DNA of 64,000 bases from JACCYX01 sp964610045 (lineage in GTDB: Bacteria > Chloroflexota > Chloroflexia > Thermomicrobiales > UBA6265). A model generated the notes under the pieces. That model was given only the letters and a program-made list of their open reading frames with translations. It ran no database searches and was not told the DNA's origin. The stretch is taken from NCBI GenBank assembly GCA_964610045.1, contig CAZSUN010000010.1, positions 1-64,000 on the forward strand, written 5' to 3'. Positions within the stretch are counted from its first letter, which is position 1; each line of letters begins with the position of its first letter. Position numbers and translations under genes: made by a program. Positions 27,601 to 36,403 of this stretch are shown here, piece by piece.

Positions 27601-30478
27601 GGAGCGAATCGACCGTCTCGCGCCAGGAGAGCCGGTCGATCTCCGGCGCGGTGGCTGCCGGTGGCACCAACCCGGCGACACCGGCTTCCAGGAGGCTGAC
27701 CAGGGCGTTGAGACTGCCATCCGGGGCGAACCGCCGCAGGTGTTGCCGCCAGATGGGTGAGAGCGAACCGAGTCGTTGCCGCGCGGCGCCAAGGTCGCGA
27801 GCGATCGCGGTCAGGGTTGCGGCGTCGAGCGAGGCGCCTTGGCCCGGACCGGTGACGAGCCATGGGTGACCCGGCTGAAGGCCGATCTGGATCGCCATTT
27901 CCTGGAGTTCCCGGGTGCGCTCGGCGGCCACCGCCACGTCGAGTGTTGCCTCCCCACCTGGGGTCACCAGGCGGTGCGGGATGGTCGCCACCGGTCCGCG
28001 GCCAGCGGCGGCGATCGTATCGTAGGCCGACCAGAGCGAGTGGCCGGCCGGATTTCGGTCGTGGACACGACCGGTATGCATTGCCAATCGTGCGATGGCG
28101 GCCCGCATCGCGCTGTCGGCCGAATCCCAGGCGGCCTGGTCGACCGAGGCCGTCAGTTCCAGGGCTCGCCGCAGTTGGTCGCGGATCGAGGTCATCGACT
28201 GCTTGCTGCCGTGCAGTTCCAGGGCGAGCGCACCAATCCCGATCGCATCGAGCCGTCGTTGCACGACTTCCAGGGCGGCCTGTTTCTCCGCCACGAACAG
28301 CACCGTCTTGCCTTCCACCAGGGCGTGGGCGATGAGGTTCGTGATTGTTTGCGACTTGCCGGTGCCTGGCGGTCCTTCGAGCACGAACGACTGCCCAGCA
28401 GACGCACGCATGACCGCCGCCATCTGCGAACCGTCGGCAGCGATAGGGAGGCGCAGGCTCGCCTCGTCGATCGCAGGGTCGCTGTCACCAGAAGGATCCT
28501 GGAAGGTTTCACCGGGGCGTTCCACGAGGTGCCGCACGACGGGGTTGTCGATCAACCCTTCCCAGTGCTCGTCGAGGTCCTTCCAGATCTGGAAGGTCGC
28601 GAACCTCAGGATGGCGACGGAACAGGTTTCGTCGATCCGGAACGGCAACCGGGCATCGACCAGCGTTTTGCGGATGCCGGCGAACACGGTCTGGATCGCG
28701 ATGCCGGCGTCGTCGATTGCGGGTTCGGCGAGGTCTGGCAGGTCCAGCCCGTGGGTGGTCTTCAACCATTGCAACAGGCACAGGTTGGGCTGGGCGATCT
28801 CCTGGCCATCGAGCGCGATCGCGTACGGACGTGAAGCGAGTCCCCCGGCAAGCCGGATTGGCAACAGGAAGAGGGGAGCCCGCGCCTCTCCTCCCTTCTT
28901 CGGGTGAACGAGTGCTCCGAGCGTGAGGTAGAGGTAGTTGCTGCCGGTTTCCTGTTCCAGGGTGTCGGCCTCGCGCTTCATCGAACGCAGTTGCCGCCGG
29001 CAGGCATCACCGGCGACCGTGGTGTACAGCTGCCGCTGGGCGTCGAAGATCGTGCGGAGTTCGTCGCCGGACAGGTCTGCGGCTGTTTTCACTCCTCGGG
29101 CCAGCTGGATCGCATCGACCTGGTCGGCGGGCGTCAGCCGGACCTGCTTGCCGGAGTGCACGATATCGTCGACCCGGGCGAGCATTCCTTCCGGCACCAC
29201 CAGGTCCATCACCTTCTGGGTGCGAGGCATGTTCAGCAGGGGATTGCGCAGGCTGAGGTCCAGCAGGTCACGCTTCCAGTTCCGCAGTCTCGGGGGAGCG
29301 TTGTCCGTCGCTTCCAGCACGCCACGGACTGCCTCGGCGGCCTCGTCGTCCGCAACGTCGAGCGTCACCCGCTGGACGAACGGGCGCTCTTCATCGACCA
29401 GGCGCTGGTCCTCGACCGGATCGCTGGCGGTGTGGAAGTGCGGCATCGGCCTGATGCCCTCCTCGCGCGCCCGGCGCACATCGACGAGGGCAACGAATTG
29501 GTCGAGTTTGGTGGCGATGGTTGCCGCGCCGATCGACCGGGCACGCCGGAATTCGATACCAGAGCCGGGGTTGAGTCCTGTCAGTTCGACCGGCGCGAGG
29601 ATGCCGAGTTCGACGAGGTTGGAGACCGTATTCGGCTCCGTCACCAGGGTCGTCTCGCCGTGCGCATCCTGGGTGTAGTAACCCGCGAATGCGTGTCCAC
29701 GGATGAGGAAGACGACCGGGAAGATCCCGGCGGCTTCGAGGCAGGCAGCGTAGAGCACCGACAGGTCGATGCAGGTGCCGAATCGATCGGTGAGTACCTG
29801 TTCGGTGGTACGGACCTTTTGGCCAGTGCTTTCGAACGATGCGGGTGGGTTGACATAGGTGATCTGCCGGGCACGAATCGCTTCGTAGACCGAGGCGGCG
29901 ATGAGGTGGACGCGTTCCGACCCGGATTGGTACCCGGCCAGGGCGCCGTCGCCGGTTTCCTCCAGCAGGTGTTCGGAGGCAGCGCGCAGGATGCCGGTGA
30001 TGGTGCGGGTATTGGGTTGGACGAACGCAGCCAGCGACGATTGCAGTCCGGGTCGGTTGAGGTATTCGTTGTAGGCGCTGACTTCGAGATCGGCGATGAC
30101 CCGGGTTTCGACACCGGGAAGCATGGGGCTGGTGGCCCGGAAGTCGAGCCTGCCGGGGGCCGACTCGGCCGCGTTTGCCAGGACCGGCAGGAACTCCTGG
30201 AAGTCCGCAAGCCGATCGAGCCGCGAGACGCTGCCGGCGGCGTGAACACCCGGCATCTCGCGCGACCAGGGCACCGGCTCCGGGTAGCCGGCGATCTCCA
30301 GGTTGCCTGAAACGGTCAGTGACGGGAGGTCGCGACCGGTTTCGTTGTGGACGACGATGGCCCGGATGAAGGGGATGCCACTGAGTACGAGCGCGTAGTT
30401 GGCGCGCGGCTGAAGTTCGACCTGCAGGCGCAGGCCGCCATGCTCGGCTTCGTGGATTGCGTACAGCTGCTCATCCAT
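24632..30478 (-). CDS. Giant transglutaminase-like / DUF4011 / SF1 helicase / MTES_1575 nuclease-fold / DUF3320 protein
   Basis: A cytoplasmic protein of 1948 residues. The N-terminal part holds a transglutaminase-like core with Cys about 236 in GTCIDLSVLYAACLEAAG and His about 262 in RGHAFAGYY. A DUF4011 region follows (LRNWKRDLLDLSLRNPLLNM). Next is a superfamily 1 helicase: Walker A GPPGTGKSQTITN near residue 700 and Walker B FDEASQIR near 1335, with motifs to VTRARKQVILFSSFDP. A restriction-endonuclease-like domain of the MTES_1575 type spans about 1630-1720, and DUF3320 lies near the C-terminus. COG1112-type helicases with these domains occur in antiphage loci, so a defence or DNA-transaction role is plausible but unproven. 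In the nuclease-like domain the usual acidic strand reads AVMVDG, lacking the expected Glu. ATG at 30478 is preferred; the ORF opens at 30607. Confidence 0.85.
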   Translation of the reverse strand: MDEQLYAIHEAEHGGLRLQVELQPRANYALVLSGIPFIRAIVVHNETGRDLPSLTVSGNLEIAGYPEPVPWSREMPGVHAAGSVSRLDRLADFQEFLPVLANAAESAPGRLDFRATSPMLPGVETRVIADLEVSAYNEYLNRPGLQSSLAAFVQPNTRTITGILRAASEHLLEETGDGALAGYQSGSERVHLIAASVYEAIRARQITYVNPPASFESTGQKVRTTEQVLTDRFGTCIDLSVLYAACLEAAGIFPVVFLIRGHAFAGYYTQDAHGETTLVTEPNTVSNLVELGILAPVELTGLNPGSGIEFRRARSIGAATIATKLDQFVALVDVRRAREEGIRPMPHFHTASDPVEDQRLVDEERPFVQRVTLDVADDEAAEAVRGVLEATDNAPPRLRNWKRDLLDLSLRNPLLNMPRTQKVMDLVVPEGMLARVDDIVHSGKQVRLTPADQVDAIQLARGVKTAADLSGDELRTIFDAQRQLYTTVAGDACRRQLRSMKREADTLEQETGSNYLYLTLGALVHPKKGGEARAPLFLLPIRLAGGLASRPYAIALDGQEIAQPNLCLLQWLKTTHGLDLPDLAEPAIDDAGIAIQTVFAGIRKTLVDARLPFRIDETCSVAILRFATFQIWKDLDEHWEGLIDNPVVRHLVERPGETFQDPSGDSDPAIDEASLRLPIAADGSQMAAVMRASAGQSFVLEGPPGTGKSQTITNLIAHALVEGKTVLFVAEKQAALEVVQRRLDAIGIGALALELHGSKQSMTSIRDQLRRALELTASVDQAAWDSADSAMRAAIARLAMHTGRVHDRNPAGHSLWSAYDTIAAAGRGPVATIPHRLVTPGGEATLDVAVAAERTRELQEMAIQIGLQPGHPWLVTGPGQGASLDAATLTAIARDLGAARQRLGSLSPIWRQHLRRFAPDGSLNALVSLLEAGVAGLVPPAATAPEIDRLSWRETVDSLRAATTAYQESHRNVLGRLKPGSLELNNLDNLIVQSASLDSVKLFRGMRQKGLIAEVNAHLVDGAHIDGDQATTFLTGWRSAREAASELRTRARAVSGLVLPGDWQPGDAEALAAIDRAAYISRLLVWLHGVDPRLAAEVSQASEQDLAILRDIDTSWQRWLEVLGASRVEVARWAPPTGRVARDWVSAWETDESRWTSDLAASGTLQPQRYRELARTAAQLGDMGLETFATEALSGSIPADQLSAALLRGLATVSIAERTTSGGLDQFDADAQDRAAASYVRQGQQLRDMQATRLAATIIAHRPFQANQLRGEVAELKRQLDRKRGGLSFRDLVKRYPGAILALTPCFLMSPGSVAHFLDPEAVTFDLVIFDEASQIRVPQSIGSMGRGKAVVVVGDSRQMPPTRIMEVSTGGTEEIPATEQVVVEDLESILSEAVESGLPQEWLTWHYRSQDESLIAFSNEHYYDDRLVSLPSPGTDPSTGLSWRRVDGVFDRGRSRTNEVEASAIVDEIVARLHDPATRDDSIGVVCFNIQQRDLILNKLEDSADPLVQQALTAAPGDALFVKNLENVQGDERDVILFSLAFSLDPATGKLPLNFGPLNGAGGERRLNVAVTRARKQVILFSSFDPKDIDLSRSGARGLRDLRRYVEYAAERPAATGDAGAAEPAAHSRLVSELAETLRGQGYEVGTGVGLSSFKVDLAVRKPGDHRWKVAVMVDGPVWASRPTVADRDGAPDLLTGIMHWPAVIRVWLPGWLRDRDGTIARIRAAVDRAPDVPRPQPALPPAPKPAVPAPPPAPRKASNLPAPGEPGVFTPADDSAIADRSVLDNIGLATPAIRRYAAEIMATEGPVRLDRLTLQIARRFGMRRIGAQKRDEIEAIIRKSARITEAGAEFAWPANLDPETWPEFRRNPASGDRDLDEISPQEIGNAMCWLLTSAISMSRDDLERETLTFFGYVRLTESARTWLAEAIALAVANGRITESDGRYRNT

Positions 30479-30708
30479 CGTGCCGGCTCTCCTGCTCCGG
30501 GCGAGGTGGCGCCCCGTTACCATGCCCGTGTCCGGCCAGTACCGGATACCTGCAACGTGGACTGTCTCGCCAAACCCGATTATGCAGATTTGCCCGCAGT
30601 GGGACAACGTGTCGACGGGATCCGGGCGAAGATCGCAGTACCATGGGCGACAATGATCCGGTCGCTGGCCGGCTATTCGAGCATGGGAACAGCACGCGAG
30701 GGATATCG

Positions 30709-31515
30709 ATGAACACAGCAGTGATTCAGCTTGGCGTTGGCAACGACATCGACGCGAACCTCGACACCGCTCTCCGCCTGGTTGGGCAAGCTGCGGCCGC
30801 CGGCGCCGAGATTGTGGTGCTGCCGGAAGTTGTTGATTACTTTGGAGAAGACGACGGCGCGGCCGCCATCACCTTCGGCATTCCCGGACCAACGTCGGAG
30901 CAGTTCGCCGCCGCCGCCCGGCAGCATGGCATCTGGTTGCTCGCCGGATCGATCCACGAGGCGATCGACGGCGAGGCGCGGATGGGCAACACCAGTGTGT
31001 TGTTCGACCGCTCCGGGATCGAACAGGCCCGGTACCGCAAGATCCACCTGTACGATGTCCAGATTCCCGGCCAGGTCGATTCCCTCGAGTCCCGGACATT
31101 TGCCCCTGGCGAGGAGGTGGTGACCGCCGGCATCGAAGGTCATGTCGCCGGACTCTCGATTTGCTATGACATCCGCTTCCCGGAGTTGTACCGGGCACTC
31201 GCCGATCGCGGGGCCGAACTGGTCTTCCTGCCAGCTGCGTTCACCATGTTCACGGGCAAGGACCACTGGGAAGTCCTGATCCGTGCGCGAGCGATCGAGA
31301 ATCAGTGCTTCATGCTGGCGTCCGGCCAGCATGGGAAAGCGCTGTATGGCCGCAGCATGATCGTGGATCCGTGGGGGACGGTCCTGGCGACGGCGCCCGA
31401 TGGCGACGGCTTCGCAATGGCGCGGCTTGACTTTGATCGCCTGACCAGGATCCGGCGCGAACTTCCGGCGCTGGCCAACCGGCGCCTGCACCGGGAGGCG
31501 CTGGCTGAGGTTTAG
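30709..31515 (+). CDS. Carbon-nitrogen hydrolase (nitrilase superfamily, Nit2/omega-amidase-like)
   Basis: Cytoplasmic amidase of 268 residues. The catalytic triad is visible: Glu in VVLPEVVDYF, Lys in RYRKIHLYD and Cys in LSICYDIRFPELYR. The sequence after the Cys resembles Nit1/Nit2 proteins, which hydrolyse deaminated glutathione or alpha-keto amides. The exact substrate is inferred only from that likeness. ATG at 30709 has GAGGGA 5 nt upstream; the reading frame is open further upstream but encodes unrelated sequence there. It is divergent from the giant helicase across a 230-bp spacer and is followed by a long non-coding stretch, so it is probably transcribed alone. Confidence 0.9.
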   Translation: MNTAVIQLGVGNDIDANLDTALRLVGQAAAAGAEIVVLPEVVDYFGEDDGAAAITFGIPGPTSEQFAAAARQHGIWLLAGSIHEAIDGEARMGNTSVLFDRSGIEQARYRKIHLYDVQIPGQVDSLESRTFAPGEEVVTAGIEGHVAGLSICYDIRFPELYRALADRGAELVFLPAAFTMFTGKDHWEVLIRARAIENQCFMLASGQHGKALYGRSMIVDPWGTVLATAPDGDGFAMARLDFDRLTRIRRELPALANRRLHREALAEV

Positions 31516-32009
31516 CCGCGCTGACGAGTGTGCGGTACCCGCCTCCGGTTGGTTCGCCATATCCCGGCGAGTCCATCTGCCGTCATTCGCGGGGCCCTGA
31601 CGTTGCCAGCGAGTCCGGATGACACTCCCGTCGACCCATGCGCCGGCAATCTGGCGGTGCCGGTTGCCTCCGAACCAGGGAACTGGCCGACCTCCAGTAC
31701 GAGGTACGGGCGTCGTATCGACCGGGTCTGCGGGTTGCATGCGACGAATCTCCACAATTGTGACGCAAAACATGCAGTGGTGATGGACTTTCGTTGTCGA
31801 TTTGGCTAGGATGCACGCAGGATCACGTGAACATCGCGTCCATTCGGCCGGGTGGGCGATTGACATGGGAGCCGAGGGTCTCTAGCTGTACATGCTATGG
31901 CCGGTCGGGTGCTGTTCACACGCCAGTGTCGGGCAGGTTGCTGCCGGCTGCGTTGTCGCGATGTTGTCGTCAGGGAGACACGGACAGCACCGCGGAACCG
32001 AGATGTCCT
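31516..32009 (+). other. Upstream region of the polysaccharide deacetylase
   Basis: About 490 bp without a supported gene. A weak promoter-like pair (TGGACT, then 17 bp, then TAGGAT at about 31806-31811) would give a leader near 190 nt. No riboswitch or stable hairpin is recognised. Confidence 0.3.
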
Positions 32010-33476
32010 GTGGCGTCGACAAATCATCCCCGTCATCCCTCCCGGTTTGCGGTCAACCGACGGAGCCTGGCTGGTGGCGCCCTGGCTGCCCTGACGGCAA
32101 CCGCGATGCCCTCCGCCTACCGCCGTGCCATCGCCGCCGACCCCGCCAGGACGGTCTACCGTGGCCCGACGGACAAGGCGTTGGTGGCGCTCACCTTCGA
32201 CGGAGGAAGCGATCGCGGTCACAGCATGGACATCCTGGATACGCTGGCTACCAACGGCGTGAAGGCCACGTTCCCGCTCACCGGCCAGTTCGCCAATGCC
32301 AATCCGGATGTCGTCCAGCGCATCGTGCGCGAGGGGCACCAACTGGTGAACCACTCGTATTCGCATCCGTCGTTTACCGGGGCGTCGACGACGAATACTG
32401 TCCTGACAACCGAAGCTCGCCTTGCCCAACTCAACGATTGTGAGGCTGCTCTCGTCAATGCTGCCGGAACCGGTGGCAAGCCCTGGTTCCGGCCGCCCTA
32501 TGGCGACCAGAATGCCAGTGTCCTGCAGGTCCTGGGCGATGCCGGATTCACCGTGTGCCTGATGTGGTCGATCGACCTGCTGGGCTGGAACGGCCTGTCG
32601 AAAGCCCAGGTCATCTCGCGGGCGATGGCCAACCACGGCAACGGGTATATCTACCTGATGCATGTTGGCGAAGGGTCGCAGGAAGGACCCGCGCTGCAGT
32701 CGATCATTACCGGCCTGCGCAACTTCGGCTATGGGTTCGCGACGGTCTCGAACCTGCTGGCCGGAACCGCCGAGCCGCCCGCACCGCAGTTCGTACCCGG
32801 CGACACGATCCGGGTGACCTCATCGCTGAACCTGCGGGTATCCCCGACGACGGCTGCAAGAATCATCTCCACCATGCCCACCGGCACCACCGGCACGGTG
32901 GTTGCCGGGCCGGTGGCGGCCAATGGCTACACCTGGTACCAGATAGAAACGAACAGCGGGCGCGGCTGGGCGGCAACAATCGGGCTGGCGAAAACCAGCA
33001 CCCCCACACCACCGGTCGGCACTCCGGCGTTCGTTCCCGGCGACACCGTCAAGGTCACCGCCGGGCTCTACCTGCGCTCCGGTCCCGCAACCGCCAGCAC
33101 CGTCTACCTGACCATGCCCACCGGGACGGTCTGCACGGTGCTGGCGGGCCCGAGCCCCGCCAACGGCTACACCTGGTACCAGGTACAGACCAGCTACGGG
33201 ACAGGTTGGGCGGCTGGGGAATACCTTGCGAAAACCGGCTCCACCCAGCCCACGCCTCCGGCAGGTTGGGTTACTGGCGGCCGGGTGCGGGTTACCGATA
33301 ACCTGAACCTGCGGGCAAGCCCGTCGACCAGTGGCGCGATCCGCGCGACCATGCGAACCGGCACGATCTGCACCATCGTCGGCGGTCCCAGCTTCGCCAA
33401 TGGGTACACCTGGTACCAACTGGAGTCGAGTTACGGGACGGGCTGGGCAGTCAAGACCTACCTGACCCTTGCCTGA
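32010..33476 (+). CDS. Exported polysaccharide deacetylase with three C-terminal SH3b domains
   Basis: About 488 residues. A signal with paired arginines (VNRRSLAGGALAALTATAMP) suggests Tat export. The NodB deacetylase domain shows all five motifs: TFDGGSD, NHSYSHPSF (metal His pair), RPPYGDQN, WSIDLLGW and LMHVGEG. Three SH3 type 3 domains of about 65 residues follow, each with a phrase like NLRxSP and then NGYTWYQ and GWA; they usually bind cell wall. An N-deacetylase acting on peptidoglycan or another surface glycan is the likely role. The start is uncertain: GTG at 32010 is proposed because it puts the signal at the N-terminus, although the ORF opens at 31794. Near-identical WYQ segments show recent duplication of the SH3b units. 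Confidence 0.85.
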   Translation: MASTNHPRHPSRFAVNRRSLAGGALAALTATAMPSAYRRAIAADPARTVYRGPTDKALVALTFDGGSDRGHSMDILDTLATNGVKATFPLTGQFANANPDVVQRIVREGHQLVNHSYSHPSFTGASTTNTVLTTEARLAQLNDCEAALVNAAGTGGKPWFRPPYGDQNASVLQVLGDAGFTVCLMWSIDLLGWNGLSKAQVISRAMANHGNGYIYLMHVGEGSQEGPALQSIITGLRNFGYGFATVSNLLAGTAEPPAPQFVPGDTIRVTSSLNLRVSPTTAARIISTMPTGTTGTVVAGPVAANGYTWYQIETNSGRGWAATIGLAKTSTPTPPVGTPAFVPGDTVKVTAGLYLRSGPATASTVYLTMPTGTVCTVLAGPSPANGYTWYQVQTSYGTGWAAGEYLAKTGSTQPTPPAGWVTGGRVRVTDNLNLRASPSTSGAIRATMRTGTICTIVGGPSFANGYTWYQLESSYGTGWAVKTYLTLA

Positions 33477-33632
33477 AGCGAGACAAGCCATCCCGGCCGG
33501 CGCCGGATGCCGATGACCTGGCGCGGTGGAGGCGGGTGATCCATTTCCCGGAGTTCCAAAGTGCGGCACACTGGCGCCGGCGGGCAGGTGGTGCCCGCTT
33601 CGGCAGGCGGGTTCGCTGCAGGAGTTTCGAAC

Positions 33633-34448
33633 GTGACGGATCACCCATCATCCTCGGCGGTGCCCGCCGGGTGGGGACGCGGCTTCGGCCGGTTGCAGGG
33701 GCGTACCGCGCTGGTTACCGGCAGCACGCGTGGGCTTGGCCGCACGATGGCCGACTGGCTGGCGCGGGAAGGCGCAAACATCATCGTCACCGGACGCGAC
33801 CAGGGCCATGTCGATGCCGCGGTCGCGGGCATCCGGGGGCTTGGGGTCGATGCCTGGGGGATCCCGGCCGACCTTTCCCGCGTCGAAGAGATACATGCCC
33901 TCGCGGAGGCAGCGTTCGGCAGGCCGTCTCCCCCCGATATCGTCGTCAACAACGCCGGCATGAGCATTCCGCAGGAGTTCTGGAAGGCGACCGACGCCGA
34001 TTTCGACTACGAGATGAACGTCAATGTGCGCGCGCCCTTCATCCTCTGCCAGCACGCGACCCGCGCCTGGATGACGGCAGGGACACACGGCCGGATCGTG
34101 AACGTCAGCACGATCGGCGTGTTCCAGGGGCATCGCGACCGGGTGATCTACAACATGGCCAAGGCGGGGGTGCAGGCCATGACCCGCAACCTGGCGTTCG
34201 AAGCGGGACAGCACGGCATCACGATCAACTGTGTGGCGCCTGGCGCCGTGCCGGACAAACCTGGCACCGACTGGCACCCCGCGCAGGCTGAACGCGAGCG
34301 CGCCACGCCGGACATCCCGGTCAAACGGTATGGCCGGGCGGAAGATATCGCCGCCGCCGTCGTGTATTTCTGCATGCCGGAAACGGAATGGACCAACGGG
34401 CAAACCCTGCTGGTCGATGGCGGGCACATTTCCTGCATGTACGGGTAG
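33633..34448 (+). CDS. Short-chain dehydrogenase/reductase (SDR) family oxidoreductase
   Basis: Classical NAD(P)-dependent SDR of 271 residues. The cofactor motif is TGSTRGLG, the NNAG structural motif is present, and the catalytic Ser is in VNVSTIG with Tyr and Lys in YNMAK. The C-terminus closes with the usual LLVDGGH phrase. GTG at 33633 has GCAGGAG 8 nt upstream and puts about 27 residues before the Rossmann fold; the ORF's ATG at 33561 adds 24. The next gene begins 31 bp downstream on the same strand, so the two are likely co-transcribed. The substrate is probably a sugar or sugar-acid alcohol given the neighbour, but this is a guess. Confidence 0.9.
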   Translation: MTDHPSSSAVPAGWGRGFGRLQGRTALVTGSTRGLGRTMADWLAREGANIIVTGRDQGHVDAAVAGIRGLGVDAWGIPADLSRVEEIHALAEAAFGRPSPPDIVVNNAGMSIPQEFWKATDADFDYEMNVNVRAPFILCQHATRAWMTAGTHGRIVNVSTIGVFQGHRDRVIYNMAKAGVQAMTRNLAFEAGQHGITINCVAPGAVPDKPGTDWHPAQAERERATPDIPVKRYGRAEDIAAAVVYFCMPETEWTNGQTLLVDGGHISCMYG

Positions 34449-34479
34449 CACGTCGATTGCCTGGAAGGACACACGCCGC

Positions 34480-35515
34480 ATGAAGGCCGGACTTTACACC
34501 TACGCCTGGGACCTCGCCGACGAGGGATACGATCGGGCGGCTGGACGGATCGCCGGAGCGGGATTCACGGCCGTCAACCTGGCGACCGCCTATCACGCGG
34601 GCCGCTTCCTGCTGCCGCACAACCCGCGGCGCAAGGTGTACGACGCGGAGGACGGTTCCCTGTACTTCCAGCCCGACCTCACGAAGTACGGGCGGATCAA
34701 GCCCAGGGTGAACACCCTCGTCACCGCGGATGCCAGCCCGGTCTCGCTGCTGCAGGACGCTGCCCGCAATCACGGCATCGACTATGTGGCGTGGACCGTC
34801 TGCCTGCACAACAGCTGGCTTGGTGAGCGCTATCCCGATGTCACGGCGCACACCGCCTTCGGGACACCCATGCTCCATTCGCTTTCCCCGGTCCATCCCG
34901 ATGTGCGTGAGTACCTGCTGGCGATGATCGGCGACCTCGTCTCCCGCCACGAGGTCGCCGCGATCGAGCTGGAGTCGCCCGGCTACNNNNNNNNNNNNNN
35001 NNNNNNNNNNNNNNNNNNNNNNNNNNNNNNNNNNNNNNNNNNNNNNNNNNNNNNNNNNNNNNNNNNNNNNNNNNNNNNNNNNNNNNATCCTCGACGACCC
35101 CGATCTCATCGCCTACCGCGCATGGCAGCACGAGCAGGTCGTCTCGCTCAGCGCGGCCGTTCGCGATCTGGTCAAGGCACAGAGCCCGCGGACGGAGATA
35201 CGCCATTTCGCGGCGATGGCGGCCGGCGATGCTGGAGGGGTCGACATGGCGCTGATGGCCTCCGCCGACGCCATTCTCACTGGGTACGCCGCACACCCGG
35301 ACGATGTCCCGGCCCGGGTAGCCGTACTCGATTCGCTCGCACAGCCGTCGTGGGGCATGATCCGGGCGATCCAGCCGGAAGTGACCGAGCCGGCGCAGGT
35401 TGCGCCCCTCGTCGATGCCTGGCGAGCGGCGGGTGTGGCCGGGATCGATGTCTACAATTACGGCCTGATGCCGGAACGCACCTTCCAGGCACTTGGATTG
35501 GCCCTGAACGGCTGA
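34480..35515 (+). CDS. Uncharacterised protein, possibly a TIM-barrel hydrolase, interrupted by an assembly gap
   Basis: ATG at 34480 opens MKAGLYTYAWDLADEG, preceded by GGAAGGA. The segment AGAGFTAVNLATAYHAGRF and the Trp/His/Asn-rich text are reminiscent of beta/alpha-barrel carbohydrate enzymes, but I do not recognise the family. The reading frame reaches the N run at 34987 on a codon boundary. After the gap the same gene resumes at 35087 (ILDDPDLIAYRAWQHEQ) and ends at the TGA at 35515. The two halves are one base out of register across the 100-N spacer, so the true gap length should be a multiple of three and is not 100. It follows the SDR closely and probably shares its transcript. Confidence 0.6.
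34987..35086. other. Assembly gap of exactly 100 N
   Basis: One hundred consecutive undetermined bases, the conventional placeholder for a scaffold gap of unknown size. It splits the preceding gene, whose flanking halves are in different frames across this length. Confidence 0.98.
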
Positions 35516-35580
35516 GCGGGTGTCTGAGAAGGGTGATGGTCCGCCCGTCGCCACCTTGAAAACGGTGATTGCCAGTCTCA

Positions 35581-35638
35581 GGGCGACCACCCACCCCTGA
35601 CCCCTCCTCCACCGGAGAAGTGGAACTGTGGGTCGCCC
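35581..35638 (+). other. Possible stem-loop after the gapped gene
   Basis: gggcgacc (35581-35588) pairs with ggtcgccc (35631-35638) around a 42-nt loop that holds a small inner hairpin. It might end the plus-strand transcript, but the long loop and lack of a T-run make this weak. Confidence 0.3.
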
Positions 35639-35688
35639 CTATGAGTGAACGCTCCCGATCACCCGGATATGGGAAGGCCGAAACGAGA

Positions 35689-35717
35689 AGGACAGGAGGC
35701 ATTACGCCTCCTGTCCT
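35689..35717 (-). terminator. Rho-independent terminator of the ferritin-like gene
   Basis: A perfect 12-bp stem (35689-35700 with 35706-35717) closes a 5-nt loop. On the minus strand it is followed by TCTCGTTTC. It lies 24 bp past the stop of the ferritin-like gene, in the convergent spacer. Confidence 0.8.
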
Positions 35718-35741
35718 ACAAATTCCGTGACACCGGTCAGA

Positions 35742-36314
35742 TCAGTTGGTGGCTTTCCAGACACCGTCGATCGTCTGGCGGGCCTTTTCCAACACATCCG
35801 GCGCGATCACCGGCGCGTGATCCCCTGACGCAAGGTCCTGCAGGAGCGCCTGTGGGATCAGGTGATTCAGGTCCTGGACGAGGCTGGCGTAGGTCGTCAG
35901 GCCTGCCTTGGCGAAGGCCGATGTTTCGTCATCCGCGAACGCCAGTGCCGCGGTGCAGAGCATGGTGTAGGCGATCGCAACGTGGTTGTAGGCGGTGTAG
36001 TCGTCGCGGAGCGCCTTCGAGACCGAATCGTTGCGCAGCTTGTCGATCAACCCCGCGACCTTGCCGGTCAGGTTGCTGCCGGCCTTGATCACCGGGTTGC
36101 CGGCGGTGGAGCCGTAGTCCTGCTGGAACGCGACCGCCCGCTGCTTGCTGTCGCGGACGGTATCGTGCAATCGCTGGATGTCCGAAGCGATGGTTGGGTC
36201 GCCGTCGAGCTTGAGCTGGGCGTCCATTGCCTCCTCGACGTGCGTCTCCAGGGCGACGATATCGCCGAGCCAGTCCGAGATTTCGCTGTGGACCTGTTTG
36301 GATGTCTCTGTCAT
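35742..36314 (-). CDS. Ferritin-like / DUF892-like four-helix protein
   Basis: A small soluble protein of 190 residues predicted to be almost entirely helical. Segments such as IVALETHVEEAMDAQLKL, IQRLHDTVRDSKQRAVAF and YNHVAIAYTMLCTAALAF suggest a four-helix bundle in the ferritin-like superfamily (YciE/YciF, DUF892 relatives), which are stress-linked. The Glu/His iron ligands are not all evident, so ferroxidase activity is uncertain. ATG at 36314 has a GGAGG site 6 nt upstream. It has its own terminator downstream. The adjacent small DUF378 membrane protein starts 332 bp upstream and may be co-regulated. Confidence 0.6.
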   Translation of the reverse strand: MTETSKQVHSEISDWLGDIVALETHVEEAMDAQLKLDGDPTIASDIQRLHDTVRDSKQRAVAFQQDYGSTAGNPVIKAGSNLTGKVAGLIDKLRNDSVSKALRDDYTAYNHVAIAYTMLCTAALAFADDETSAFAKAGLTTYASLVQDLNHLIPQALLQDLASGDHAPVIAPDVLEKARQTIDGVWKATN

Positions 36315-36403
36315 CTGGTGCCTCCGGTCCGTTCGATGCGGGAAGGCGTTGAGTGGGAACGAGCGGGAGGGATCCAGTTGCGATCCACTCCCGCCTGGCT
36401 CCG

